From: Promethearchaeota archaeon
GTDB taxonomy: Archaea; Asgardarchaeota; Lokiarchaeia; Sigyniarchaeales; SOKP01
Assembly: GCA_019058425.1 (NCBI GenBank)
Contig: JAHPYZ010000021.1
Span: 5,793 to 56,689 of the forward strand
Direction: 5' to 3'
DNA: 50,897 bases
This document shows, piece after piece, positions 9,643 through 18,903 of this stretch. Under the pieces are notes generated by a model, which had not been told where the DNA came from, did not search any database, and saw nothing but the letters and a program-made list of their open reading frames with translations. Position 1 is the stretch's first letter; the number at the start of each line of letters is the position of its first letter. A program made the position numbers and the translations under genes.

Positions 9643-10896
9643 ATGAATGCCCGGAACATTATTTTAGGAATTGATGGAATACCTTTTGAGTTAATGGATT
9701 CTTTATCAGATAAAGGAGTTATGCCAAATTTTAAAGAACTTAAGAGTAATTTTTATTTTAAAGAGATGAAATCATCAATTCCACATATCTCTTCTGTCTC
9801 TTGGAGCTCAATTATAACTGGAAAAAATCCTGGAGAGCATGGAATTTTTGGATTTAGTGAATTAATAGAAGGAACTTACAGTCTTAGTTATCCAAATTTT
9901 AATGCTTTGAAATGTAAACCCTTTTGGCATCAACAGAATGAGAATAAACACGTGATTATAAACGTACCAGCAACCTATCCCGCAAAGATTCTTAACGGGG
10001 TTCATATAGCAGGATTTGTGGCCTTAGATTTAGAAAAAGCTGTATACCCTAAAACTTGTATTCCTAGTTTGAAACAGTTAAACTATGTAATTGATATAGA
10101 TTCAAGTTTAGCCCATAAACAATCTAAAGATATTTTATTTGATGAACTTATGAAAGTTTTAGATATTAGGAAAAATACCTATCAGTTTTTTTGGAATAAA
10201 TTAAATTGGCTTAATTTTATGGTCGTGATTACAAGTTCTGACAGATTTGGACATTTCTTATGGAACACATATGCAAATTCGGATAATAAATGGCATTCAA
10301 GAGCTGTACAATTCTTTCAAAAAATTGATGACTTCATTGGTGATATTAAGGATAAATTAAAAGAAAATGATAATTTTATTATATTATCTGATCATGGAAT
10401 GGAAGAAATAAAACAAAACATGAATTTAAATACATACCTAGAACATGAAGGTTTTCTTAAACTTTCAGATAAATACAAGAATTATAATCGTATCGCAAAA
10501 GGCACAAAAGCGTTTGTATTAGACCCCGGACGCATATATCTCAACAAAGAAGGTAAGTATCCCAATGGTTCTGTATTTAAATCCGAAGAAAAAGAAATAA
10601 TTGCAGATCTAAAAAATATCCTTTATGATTTAAAATATCAAAACCAAAAGGTAATTAGAAAAGTCCATGAAAAGAATGAAATATATAATGGGGTTAATAT
10701 TGATAAAGCACCTGATTTAGTTGTTTTAGAAAATTCTGGATTCCGTCCAAAAGGATCAATTGGAAAAGAATCTATCTTCGAAGAGGATAATTTATCAGGA
10801 ATGCACAATGATAGCGCTTTTCTTTTCATTAATAAAAAAATTAATATACAAAAACCGAACGTTCAAGATGTTATAGGTTTTTTAGGAGGAAATTAA
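9643..10896 (+). CDS. Alkaline-phosphatase-superfamily phosphodiesterase/phosphatase
   Basis: A 417-aa member of the type I phosphodiesterase/nucleotide pyrophosphatase family (PF01663-like). The N-terminal GIDGIPFELM holds the first metal-binding Asp (D11), the SSVSWSSIITGKNPGEHGIFGF region holds the Ser/Thr nucleophile, and SDHGM is the second metal site. No signal peptide is visible, so it is probably cytoplasmic. It lies 2 nt before the UDP-sulfoquinovose synthase gene, whose Shine-Dalgarno site sits inside its last codons, so the two are surely co-transcribed. It could hydrolyse a nucleotide-sugar or lipid-linked phosphate, but the substrate is unknown. Confidence 0.85.
   Translation: MNARNIILGIDGIPFELMDSLSDKGVMPNFKELKSNFYFKEMKSSIPHISSVSWSSIITGKNPGEHGIFGFSELIEGTYSLSYPNFNALKCKPFWHQQNENKHVIINVPATYPAKILNGVHIAGFVALDLEKAVYPKTCIPSLKQLNYVIDIDSSLAHKQSKDILFDELMKVLDIRKNTYQFFWNKLNWLNFMVVITSSDRFGHFLWNTYANSDNKWHSRAVQFFQKIDDFIGDIKDKLKENDNFIILSDHGMEEIKQNMNLNTYLEHEGFLKLSDKYKNYNRIAKGTKAFVLDPGRIYLNKEGKYPNGSVFKSEEKEIIADLKNILYDLKYQNQKVIRKVHEKNEIYNGVNIDKAPDLVVLENSGFRPKGSIGKESIFEEDNLSGMHNDSAFLFINKKINIQKPNVQDVIGFLGGN
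10884..10890 (+). promoter_or_regulatory. Strong Shine-Dalgarno for the UDP-sulfoquinovose synthase gene
   Basis: AGGAGGA ends 8 nt before ATG 10899 and lies within the last codons of the preceding phosphodiesterase gene. It is one of the strongest ribosome binding sites in the window and fixes the start, so the Cys-rich N-terminal extension is real. Confidence 0.75.
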
Positions 10897-10898
10897 GA

Positions 10899-12416
10899 AT
10901 GGATAAAATGCATAATTCTGATAAAACTTGTTGGAATTGCCCCGCAGCTAAATTAATGGGTAATGTTGACTTTAGAGCTTGTGGTCAAGCACGTGAGTTT
11001 AAAGCTGGCTTGGATGAAGAGGAAGAGATCGTTATTGAATGTCGAAGACGTCCTGAACTTGGGTATTTTGAACCTAATATCACATTTGAACAATGTCCAG
11101 AATGGATCGCTTCTGAATACGGGTATATACTAAAAAATATGAGAGTAATGATCTTAGGTATTGATGGATATTTAGGTTGGACATTAGCTTTAAAATTAGG
11201 GAAATTAGGGTTTCAAATTAGCGGACTTGATAACTACACTCGCCGTGATTGTGTAATGGAAAAAGGAGCTCATACAATTATTCCTATTGAGAGAATGACA
11301 CAAAGATTAAAAATTGCTCGTGACATTTTGGGAATAAATATTAATTTCCGCAAAATAGATCTTCTTGATGCATCAAAAGTCAGAGAGTTTTTAGAAGAAG
11401 TTAAACCTGAAGCTATAGTTCATTATGGTGAAATTCCGAGTGCTCCGTACAGTATGGCTGACTCTGAACATGCTGTTAGAGTACAAGAAAATAATGTAAT
11501 AGGAACTCTGAAACTATTATGGATAATAAAAGATGTCGTTCCTGAAACCTGTCTAATTAAATTGGGGACGATGGGAGAGTATGGATCTCCATTAACTGGG
11601 CGACCACTTTTCGAAGGCTTATTCCCTGCAGATGCTATAATCAAATGGGATGAACGCGAATGGAGTCTAGGAGGAGAAACAACGCCTAGAGATCCAGTTA
11701 GTTTTTATCATGCAAGTAAGGTTCAAGACACTTTCAATGTTTTAGAAGCTTGTAAATATTGGTGGTTACGTTCTTATGATATTATGCAAGGTGTAATTTA
11801 TGGTGTCTATACTGAAGAATTGGCTGTAGATAAGAAGTTAAGGACAAGATATGATATTGATGAATGGTTTGGTACGGTTATTAATAGATTTGTAGCGCAA
11901 GCAGTGACAGGAATACCATTAACAATATATGGACAAGGTGAACAAATCAGAGGTTTCATTGCGCTAAATGATGCAATGCAATGTATGATTAGATTAATAG
12001 TTTCTCCCCCAGAACCTGGACAATATGATGTAGTTAATCAAGTTTCCGGATTGTACAAAATTAGTGACTTAGCAGAAGCGATTGCTAAGATTGGTAATAA
12101 AAAATTTAATTTGAATGTAATGATAAAAAGAATTGAAAACCCAAGAGTAGAAGCCGATAATCATCCACTTGAAGTAGTTTCGAGAAAATTGCCAAGATTT
12201 TTTGGATTTACACCACAAATAGATTTAGAAGAAGAAATTGAGAGAATGATTGAGGTGTTACTAGAAGAAGAAATTAAAAAGCGTATTGATTTGAAAAAAC
12301 ATACAATCCTACCAGTCACTACATGGCAAGGAGAAAAACGAGAAATGAAAGAATTAGAAAAGTATGAACCTGGAACAAGAGAATCTAAAGGATATAAACC
12401 AATATTTGATACATAA
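10899..12416 (+). CDS. agl3: UDP-sulfoquinovose synthase (Agl3/SQD1 family) with Cys-rich N-terminal extension
   Basis: This enzyme should convert UDP-glucose plus sulfite to UDP-sulfoquinovose. Residues about 81-460 match SQD1/Agl3: GIDGYLGW (87-94) for NAD, SAPYSM (181-186), LGTMGEYG with catalytic Thr224, and YHASK with Tyr270/Lys274, then NQ/MQGVIYGV and IYGQGEQIRGFI. Agl3 of Sulfolobus makes the sulfoquinovose of an N-glycan. Unusually, about 80 residues precede the fold with cysteines at 11, 14, 28, 48 and 66, beginning CWNCPAAK, which could bind zinc or an iron-sulfur cluster or form disulfides. The stop overlaps the start of a thioredoxin gene (TAATG). Total 505 aa against about 390-400 for the core family. 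Confidence 0.88.
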   Translation: MDKMHNSDKTCWNCPAAKLMGNVDFRACGQAREFKAGLDEEEEIVIECRRRPELGYFEPNITFEQCPEWIASEYGYILKNMRVMILGIDGYLGWTLALKLGKLGFQISGLDNYTRRDCVMEKGAHTIIPIERMTQRLKIARDILGININFRKIDLLDASKVREFLEEVKPEAIVHYGEIPSAPYSMADSEHAVRVQENNVIGTLKLLWIIKDVVPETCLIKLGTMGEYGSPLTGRPLFEGLFPADAIIKWDEREWSLGGETTPRDPVSFYHASKVQDTFNVLEACKYWWLRSYDIMQGVIYGVYTEELAVDKKLRTRYDIDEWFGTVINRFVAQAVTGIPLTIYGQGEQIRGFIALNDAMQCMIRLIVSPPEPGQYDVVNQVSGLYKISDLAEAIAKIGNKKFNLNVMIKRIENPRVEADNHPLEVVSRKLPRFFGFTPQIDLEEEIERMIEVLLEEEIKKRIDLKKHTILPVTTWQGEKREMKELEKYEPGTRESKGYKPIFDT

Positions 12417-12733
12417 TGATGGAAGTTACAGATAAAAATTTTGAACAGGAAATCCTCAATTCAGAAGTTCCTGTATTAATCGAATTTTGGGCATCTTGGT
12501 GTGTTCCCTGTAAAGCTATGGAATATTTGTTAAAAGAATTGGATAAACAATATAATGGAAAAATAAAAATAGCTAAACTAAATATTGATAGACAGAGAAA
12601 AACTCCGAAAAAATATGATTTGACGGGGGTTCCAACTTTTGCTACTTTTTTAAAAGGAACCTTGAAGGAAATGGTTGTAGGGGCTCAAACAAAAAAGAAT
12701 TTAATCCTTATGATTGAAAATTTAATAAAATGA
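12416..12733 (+). CDS. Thioredoxin, translationally coupled to UDP-sulfoquinovose synthase
   Basis: A compact 105-aa thioredoxin. It has the redox site WCVPC within FWASWCVPCKAM, the cis-proline loop GVPTF, and the usual length for a one-domain thioredoxin. No signal peptide is seen, so it is cytosolic. Its ATG at 12416 overlaps the stop codon of the preceding gene by one base; a second ATG follows at 12419 and either could be used. Such coupling suggests a shared function: reducing the synthase's cysteine-rich domain or feeding electrons to sulfite formation. That link is inference. Confidence 0.92.
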   Translation: MMEVTDKNFEQEILNSEVPVLIEFWASWCVPCKAMEYLLKELDKQYNGKIKIAKLNIDRQRKTPKKYDLTGVPTFATFLKGTLKEMVVGAQTKKNLILMIENLIK

Positions 12734-12930
12734 TGAGCAACCTTTTATCAATTTACTAAAATTCTACTTAGTATTATTTTAAGATGATATACAAAAATGA
12801 CAATTCTTAGTCTATGTAACCATCATATTTTTATATGTGAAAATAATCTTATAGGATAATCAAAAAAGGCAAAAAGATTTAAAGTATTGTAATAATAAGT
12901 AAGATTAGATCATCAAAATTAATTTGACTT

Positions 12931-14577
12931 ATGAGAGCGAACCAGGTGAATGCAGAAGAAAGTATAGAGAAAATGAACAATCTCGAACCAGATATAAGTT
13001 CCCTTAAGAGAGAAAAATTTAATAATCCCCTAATCTCAGTAGTAATACCTCTCTATAATGAAGAAAATACAATTAGAAATATAATTGAAAGGATACCTAA
13101 TCATCGACGGTATGAAATCCTTTTAGTTGACGATGGTTCAACTGATAATAGTTTAAATAATATCCAAGATATCAATAATCGAGATCTTAAGATTATTAAA
13201 CATAAAAATAATCAAGGATATGGGGCAGCAGTACTATCTGGTCTTAAGAATGCCACTGGTGATATCATTGTTACAATGGATTCAGATGGTCAGCATAATC
13301 CTGAAGAAATATCTACTATTATAAAACCAATCCTTAATCAAAAGGCAGATTTAACAGTAGGATCAAGATATTTAGGTAATGCTAATTATAGGGTTCCTCT
13401 CTATATACGTACGGGAGAATATTTTATAAGATTATGTTTAAAACTTTTATTTAAGCAAAGAGTTTATAATAACCAAAGTGGATTTCGAGCTTTTAGTTCT
13501 TCCAGCTTAAAAATATTTAATAATATTAAACAAACTAAGTTTGGATTTTGTACTGAAACTCTATTTGAAGCAGCTCACAGTAGATTAAAAATTTCTGAAA
13601 TTCCAGTTAATATGAATATGAGGAAATACGGAAGTACAAACATCAATTTATTGAAAGTCGCAATTTCAATTTCATCATGCATAATAAATTACTTTTTGAA
13701 AAGGATCAAACTAACTAAATTTAATACAAACAGAATTTCAACGAATAATCTATTATTGAAGCAAAGTAGTGTGAGTAAGCATCCATATGAAAAAGAATTG
13801 GCTCTAAAGGATAATTATATATATCCTAATTTAAAAATTGGACTTATAATTCCTGCATTTAATGAGGAATTAAATATTCGAAAAGTATTATTGAGTATAC
13901 CAAAGAATCTTTCAAATGAATTAAAAATATTAGTAATTGATGATGGTTCTACAGATAGAACTTATGAAATTGCTAAATCTTTAAATTGTATTGTTTTAAA
14001 ACATAAACAGAATAAAGGAAATGGAGCTGCAACTATAACAGGTTTAAATTATTGTAGAGAGAATGATTATGAAGTTGCAGTCATATTAGATGCTGATGGT
14101 CAACATAATCCAAAACATATTACTGATTTTATTAATCCAATAATTGAAAATAGAGTCGATTTCACAATTGGAAATCGATTTAAATATCCTTACAAGATGA
14201 ATACAAATAAGAAATTATGCTCAAAATTGATAACTGCCTTTTATTTTGTAATCTTACGGAAAAAAATATCAGACCCTACAAATGGTTATCGTGCATTATC
14301 AAGTAAAATATTTAAAAATGTAAATTTCGATTCGAATTATTCAATTACTCAAGAAATGCTATATAAAATAGTTCCTTTTTATAAGTTCAAGCAAATTCCT
14401 ATTTTAGTTAATGAAAGGAAAAATGGAGAGTCATTTATTAAATTAAATAAATACTTTTTCAAAATGGTTTTAATGCTACTTAAATATTACATATTTCCAA
14501 AATTTAGAAAAATAACAAGGAAGATTTTCAATAAAAAGATAAGAAGAATTATTACTTCTTCTGTTTTAAAAACATAA
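12931..14577 (+). CDS. Fusion of two DPM-like GT2 glycosyltransferase domains
   Basis: A 548-aa protein with two complete GT-A domains in tandem. Domain 1 (about residues 35-265) has VVIPLYNEENT, LLVDDGSTDNS, TMDSDGQH, GSRYLG and NNQSGFRAF. Domain 2 (about 305-530) has LIIPAFNEELN, VIDDGSTDRT, ILDADGQH, GNRFKY and DPTNGYRAL. Both keep the DD and DxD residues needed for metal and nucleotide binding, so both may be active. Domain 1 resembles the protein at 7385-8224 more than it resembles domain 2. Each domain ends in a short hydrophobic, Lys-rich segment that could touch the membrane. It may load sugars on polyprenyl phosphate or act in two successive steps. Confidence 0.9.
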   Translation: MRANQVNAEESIEKMNNLEPDISSLKREKFNNPLISVVIPLYNEENTIRNIIERIPNHRRYEILLVDDGSTDNSLNNIQDINNRDLKIIKHKNNQGYGAAVLSGLKNATGDIIVTMDSDGQHNPEEISTIIKPILNQKADLTVGSRYLGNANYRVPLYIRTGEYFIRLCLKLLFKQRVYNNQSGFRAFSSSSLKIFNNIKQTKFGFCTETLFEAAHSRLKISEIPVNMNMRKYGSTNINLLKVAISISSCIINYFLKRIKLTKFNTNRISTNNLLLKQSSVSKHPYEKELALKDNYIYPNLKIGLIIPAFNEELNIRKVLLSIPKNLSNELKILVIDDGSTDRTYEIAKSLNCIVLKHKQNKGNGAATITGLNYCRENDYEVAVILDADGQHNPKHITDFINPIIENRVDFTIGNRFKYPYKMNTNKKLCSKLITAFYFVILRKKISDPTNGYRALSSKIFKNVNFDSNYSITQEMLYKIVPFYKFKQIPILVNERKNGESFIKLNKYFFKMVLMLLKYYIFPKFRKITRKIFNKKIRRIITSSVLKT

Positions 14578-14835
14578 GAATAGCTTTTTCGACAAAATAT
14601 ACCAATCTAAATTTAAATTTATTAAGTATTATTTTTAAAATCTTAGCATTAGTAATGATGACGATTTTACCTATTCAACAATTTTACCTTTAATATTATA
14701 TTGAAAAAATAGAAAAAAAAAAGGAAAAACACATAATTATCTATTAATTTCGTGAATATATATAGTTAATAAAAATTTATTTAATAATCAAAAAGATAGT
14801 TTTTAATAAATAGATTATAAATTTTTTACTATACA

Positions 14836-15546
14836 ATGAGAATTATTAATTATCTAAATAAAAAAATTAATGATAATTTTCCGATTTTAATCCAGATATT
14901 TTATTCTCTTTTCAATGTTAAATATTTATTAAAACCAATGGAAGAAAAATTCTCATCTATAGTTGATAAAAATTTTTGGGGACCTGAAGAGTCATTTTCT
15001 GGAGCTGGATCAACAATTAGCAAAACAAAAACAATAAGGAAAGAATTACCAATTCTATTAGAAAAATTGGGTGCTAAATCACTGTTAGATGTTCCCTGTG
15101 GAGATTTTAATTGGATGAGAAAAGTCGATTTAAAAGTAGATAGATATATTGGAGGAGATATTGTACCTAAGTTAATTCAAGAAAATCGGAAAAAGTATCA
15201 AAATCTGCTTAGAAAATTTAAAGTTATAGACATAACTAAAGATAAACTCCCACAGGTTGATATAATATTTTGTAGGGATGGATTAGTTCATTTGTCAAAT
15301 AAAAAAATCTTCTTAGCATTAAGAAATTTTAAAGATAGTTTATCAAAATATCTTTTAACAACAACTTTCACATCACATCCTAAAAATAGAAACATAATTA
15401 CTGGAGGGTGGCGACCTTTGAATTTTCAATTAAAACCATTCTATTTTCCAAAACCAATTTCAATTATTAACGAAAAATGTGATCTCGAAGGTGGAAAATA
15501 TGTGGATAAATGTTTAGGATTATGGAAATTAGAAGATATTAACTAA
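14836..15546 (+). CDS. Class I SAM-dependent methyltransferase (DVPCGDFNW type)
   Basis: A 236-aa methyltransferase whose motif I is LDVPCGDFNW at residues 84-93, followed by YIGGDIVPKLI (acidic motif II) and VDIIFCRDGLVHLS. This set marks a recognisable group of small methyltransferases often found near polysaccharide genes. The N-terminal 35 residues are hydrophobic-aromatic and may lie on the membrane. It stands alone, with 258 nt upstream and a converging gene downstream. The methyl acceptor is probably a sugar, inferred from context only. Confidence 0.83.
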   Translation: MRIINYLNKKINDNFPILIQIFYSLFNVKYLLKPMEEKFSSIVDKNFWGPEESFSGAGSTISKTKTIRKELPILLEKLGAKSLLDVPCGDFNWMRKVDLKVDRYIGGDIVPKLIQENRKKYQNLLRKFKVIDITKDKLPQVDIIFCRDGLVHLSNKKIFLALRNFKDSLSKYLLTTTFTSHPKNRNIITGGWRPLNFQLKPFYFPKPISIINEKCDLEGGKYVDKCLGLWKLEDIN

Positions 15547-15756
15547 ATTGTCATTTTTCCTAAGAACTTTATAGATTAATGATTTTTTTTGAAATAAATA
15601 TATCTTGTTAACCCAAAGAAAAATATTAATAAAAAAAGATTTCTTCGACAGTATGATATAACTGACAAAATATTGTAAATTCTTATTTGAAATCAATGGG
15701 GATTTACAGGGGGTATATTTTTGAGAAATCTCTTTCATCATTATAAGTTGACTGTC

Positions 15757-15772
15757 AAAAAAAAAAAAAAAA
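15757..15772 (-). terminator. Oligo-T terminator after the GT4 gene at 15801-16988
   Basis: On the minus strand this is an uninterrupted run of 16 T, starting 29 nt past the stop of the GT4 gene. Archaeal RNA polymerase terminates at such U-tracts without a hairpin. The run also sits in the space between converging genes. Confidence 0.55.
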
Positions 15773-15800
15773 TTGTTAGATAAATCGTTATTTCTTTGTT

Positions 15801-16988
15801 TTAACAATTTAATACTTTTTGATATAATAATTTAAATTTTTTAATATTTTTTTCCCACATGAATTTCTCAGATAGGATTTCTAATCCATTCTTAGTTATT
15901 TTTTTGATTAAAACATCATTTTCCAATAATTTTTTGATTGATTTTACATAGCAAATATCATCTTCTTTTCTGCACAATAATCCATTATGCATATTATTAA
16001 TCAACTCTCTATTTCCAGGAATATCGCTAGCAATAATGGGTATTTCATATAAAAGAGCCTCCATTAAAACTCCTGCTAACCCTTCTCCATGACTAGGAAA
16101 AAGGAAAATGTCTGACTGATTATAAAAATTATAAACATCAAATCTTTTTCCAATAAAAAAAACTTTATTATCAATCAAAAAATCTTTAGCTAGAGAATGA
16201 AGTTTTGCTTCTTCAGAGCCAGTACCAACTATTATGAATTTAACATTATCTATTTTTAGTAATTTCGCAATTCTAAGAATAATATCTATACCCTTTCTTT
16301 TATTTAGAAGACCAATATAAAGTATAATTTTATCATTCTCGTCAAAATTTAATTCCTTTCTGATATTTATGTCTGAGGCACTCGTATTGAAATTAATACC
16401 TGTTGGGGTAATAACTATCTTTTTTAAAGGCAGCTTCGCTTTTTTCGCATATTTTAAAAAAGATTTCCCGTAAATGGTAATATTATTTGCAGAATAATTA
16501 ATCAAACGCCCCAAAGTTTTATAAAAAATTTTGAAGAGAGGATCAAGTTTATTTGATAACTTAAATGAATATCCTGGAAATGTATCCATCGTAATTATCA
16601 ATCTTTTTTTTTTAAAAAATAATAATTTAATCAAACATACAAGAATTGTATTTGGATAAAAAGGAGCCCATATATGTATTATATCATTTAATTTAAAGAC
16701 ATTCCATATTTTTTTAAAAAATTTTATATCAGTGGGTATTGGCCATAAGTATCCAGAATTATTGGTTAATACCGGATAAGAAATTAAATTAATATTTGAA
16801 TAGTTATCATAGTGTCTTGTTTTTTTTCTTTCATTATATCTTTTTTCATGAGGTGTAAAAATGGATATGGCATAATTTTCTAAGCATAATTTATTCGAGA
16901 TAAGGGCTATAGGTCTTCTAATGTTAATACCCGGATTAACATAACAAATTGATATCTTTTTTGGGAGATATTTGTTTTGGCTTTTCAT
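15801..16988 (-). CDS. GT4-family glycosyltransferase
   Basis: A 395-aa GT-B enzyme. The donor-binding half is classical: ILYIGLLNKRKGIDIIL, FIIVGTGSEE, FIGKRFDVYNFYNQSD, and the E-x7-E motif in GEGLAGVLMEALLYEIPII. The N-terminal half starts after about ten residues with ISICYVNPG. It is followed by a T16 tract that probably ends the transcript, and preceded by asnB and another GT4 on the same strand with short gaps, so the three may form one unit. Sugar specificity is unknown. Confidence 0.9.
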   Translation of the reverse strand: MKSQNKYLPKKISICYVNPGINIRRPIALISNKLCLENYAISIFTPHEKRYNERKKTRHYDNYSNINLISYPVLTNNSGYLWPIPTDIKFFKKIWNVFKLNDIIHIWAPFYPNTILVCLIKLLFFKKKRLIITMDTFPGYSFKLSNKLDPLFKIFYKTLGRLINYSANNITIYGKSFLKYAKKAKLPLKKIVITPTGINFNTSASDINIRKELNFDENDKIILYIGLLNKRKGIDIILRIAKLLKIDNVKFIIVGTGSEEAKLHSLAKDFLIDNKVFFIGKRFDVYNFYNQSDIFLFPSHGEGLAGVLMEALLYEIPIIASDIPGNRELINNMHNGLLCRKEDDICYVKSIKKLLENDVLIKKITKNGLEILSEKFMWEKNIKKFKLLYQKVLNC

Positions 16989-17066
16989 TTTATTAATGAT
17001 CTAATTTTAATTATTGATAATTAATAAGGATTTTTGATATCTATTTACAATTAAAATTAATAATTC

Positions 17067-18839
17067 TTAATTAAATACAAGGTTAAACCATTCTTCAAAT
17101 ATATATAAGCTCCACATTTTCTGCGATAAGTAAAAGTTCTTTTTATTCTGGGTCTTCAATCTATTAATTAATTTCTTAGCATATTTTTTATTATAAATTT
17201 GGTGTTTATTACTTTCTAATAAATCAGAAAATCTATCAATTAATAATTCTTTAAACCAATATTCAATTGGGACATTATAACCTCTTTTTCTTCTCTTAAT
17301 AATAGATTTGGGTAAAAAATTGCTGTAAGTTTTTTTTAAAATATATTTTTCATTCCATAAGTGAAGTTTTAATCTTATGGGAAGGTTTAAAGCAAAATTA
17401 ACCATTCTATAATCCATATAGGGGACCCTCTCTTCAAGACCGTATGCAGAACTCATTTTATCAGCTTTAAAGAAGAAATCTTCTGGCATTAATGTATTTA
17501 GGTCAAAAAACTGCATTTTTTGGAACAAATCTCCCTTATTATTCCAATAGTCATTTATACCTCTTGATTTGATTCTTAAATATTTAAGATCACTTTCCTC
17601 GAATACTCTTATTGTTTCAAGATAACCTTGATGTTCAGGCATAGATGAAAAATTTGATAACCTATTAATAATTTCGCTCTTCATATTAATTTTAGGAATA
17701 AGTTTTGATAAAAATTTTCCATAATAATAAAATTTATATTTATCATAACCTCCAAAAATTTCATCTGAACCTTCTCCTGCGAGCACAACTTTATTATATT
17801 TACTAGCTAACTCTGAGATAAGTAATGTAGGGAAAAATCCAGGATCACCAATCGGTTCATCCATATGATATATCATTTTTTCAATATTTTTTAAAACATC
17901 ATCAATAGTTATCAATAGCTCATGATGATTTGTATTAAAATAATCAGAGACTATTCTTGCATACTTTAATTCGTTTGAAACATCAAATCCTACTGAGAAT
18001 GTATTAATATCATTATTAAATTCTGAAGCAATTCCCGTTAAAATACTTGAATCAATTCCGCCAGACAAAAAACAAGCGACAGGTACATCAGCAATCATTC
18101 TTAATTTAACTGAATCAAATAACAAATGATATAATTCTTTCTTTGCTATTTTTAAATTAATTTTTCTAGTATTTAGATTCAGAGAATCATTGTATTTATG
18201 AATTTTCATTTCTTTCGTTTTTAAATTAAAAAGTAAATAATGATAAGGTTTTAATTTAGAGATCTCTCTGAAAAAGGTTTTCGGTGCTAATGAATACCGA
18301 AAAGTTAGATAATCTATAACCGCATCTAAATTTAATTTTAAATCCAAATCATATTGAAGAATTGACTTAATTTCAGATCCAAATATAAAATTTTGATCTT
18401 TAAAATAGAAATATAACGGTTTAATACCAAATCTGTCTCTGGATAGAAAAAGTATATTTTTATTAACATCATAAATACAAAAAGCAAATTGACCATTTAA
18501 ATAGGATAAACAATCAATCCCAAATTCTTCATATAAGTGAATAATCACTTCAGTATCTGTTTCTGTATAGAATTTATGCCCTTCTTTTTCTAAAAAATTT
18601 CTATGGTATTTATAATTATAAATTTCTCCATTGAAAATAATCCAAATTGAATTATCTTCATTATGCATTGGTTGTTTTCCTTGAGGAGATAAATCAATTA
18701 TAGAAAGTCTTGTATGTCCTAACGATAAATTGTCATCTATTAAACTTCCTTTATCATCAGGACCCCTGTGTTTCAAATTAGTTATCATTTTATTAATTAA
18801 ACTTCGGTCAGACCAATTAAAACCACAAATTCCACACAT
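17067..18839 (-). CDS. asnB: Glutamine-hydrolysing asparagine synthase-type amidotransferase
   Basis: A 590-aa AsnB-family protein. The N-terminal Ntn glutaminase begins MCGICGF, with Cys2 as nucleophile, followed by LKHRGPDD and FNGEIYNY. The synthetase domain has the ATP pyrophosphatase loop SGGIDSS at 259-265 and GEGSDEIFGGYD. Both halves look intact. AsnB makes asparagine from aspartate, but family members inside glycan clusters (for example WbpS-like) amidate uronic acids or other carboxylated sugars. It sits between two GT4 genes on the same strand, which favours the second role, though amino-acid synthesis cannot be excluded. Confidence 0.9.
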   Translation of the reverse strand: MCGICGFNWSDRSLINKMITNLKHRGPDDKGSLIDDNLSLGHTRLSIIDLSPQGKQPMHNEDNSIWIIFNGEIYNYKYHRNFLEKEGHKFYTETDTEVIIHLYEEFGIDCLSYLNGQFAFCIYDVNKNILFLSRDRFGIKPLYFYFKDQNFIFGSEIKSILQYDLDLKLNLDAVIDYLTFRYSLAPKTFFREISKLKPYHYLLFNLKTKEMKIHKYNDSLNLNTRKINLKIAKKELYHLLFDSVKLRMIADVPVACFLSGGIDSSILTGIASEFNNDINTFSVGFDVSNELKYARIVSDYFNTNHHELLITIDDVLKNIEKMIYHMDEPIGDPGFFPTLLISELASKYNKVVLAGEGSDEIFGGYDKYKFYYYGKFLSKLIPKINMKSEIINRLSNFSSMPEHQGYLETIRVFEESDLKYLRIKSRGINDYWNNKGDLFQKMQFFDLNTLMPEDFFFKADKMSSAYGLEERVPYMDYRMVNFALNLPIRLKLHLWNEKYILKKTYSNFLPKSIIKRRKRGYNVPIEYWFKELLIDRFSDLLESNKHQIYNKKYAKKLINRLKTQNKKNFYLSQKMWSLYIFEEWFNLVFN

Positions 18840-18903
18840 TTTTATATCGTTTATTATAAGTATCTAATTCTATATTTTTAAAAAAATTAAATTAACACAC
18901 ATT

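Noticed and set aside
15757-15772. 16-base homopolymer as a phase-variable tract
   Set aside because: It is intergenic and well placed for a terminator; no gene is switched by its length.
15529-15807. 92-codon minus-strand frame between converging genes
   Set aside because: It runs through the T16 terminator tract, giving poly-Phe, overlaps both neighbouring genes and has no domain pattern.
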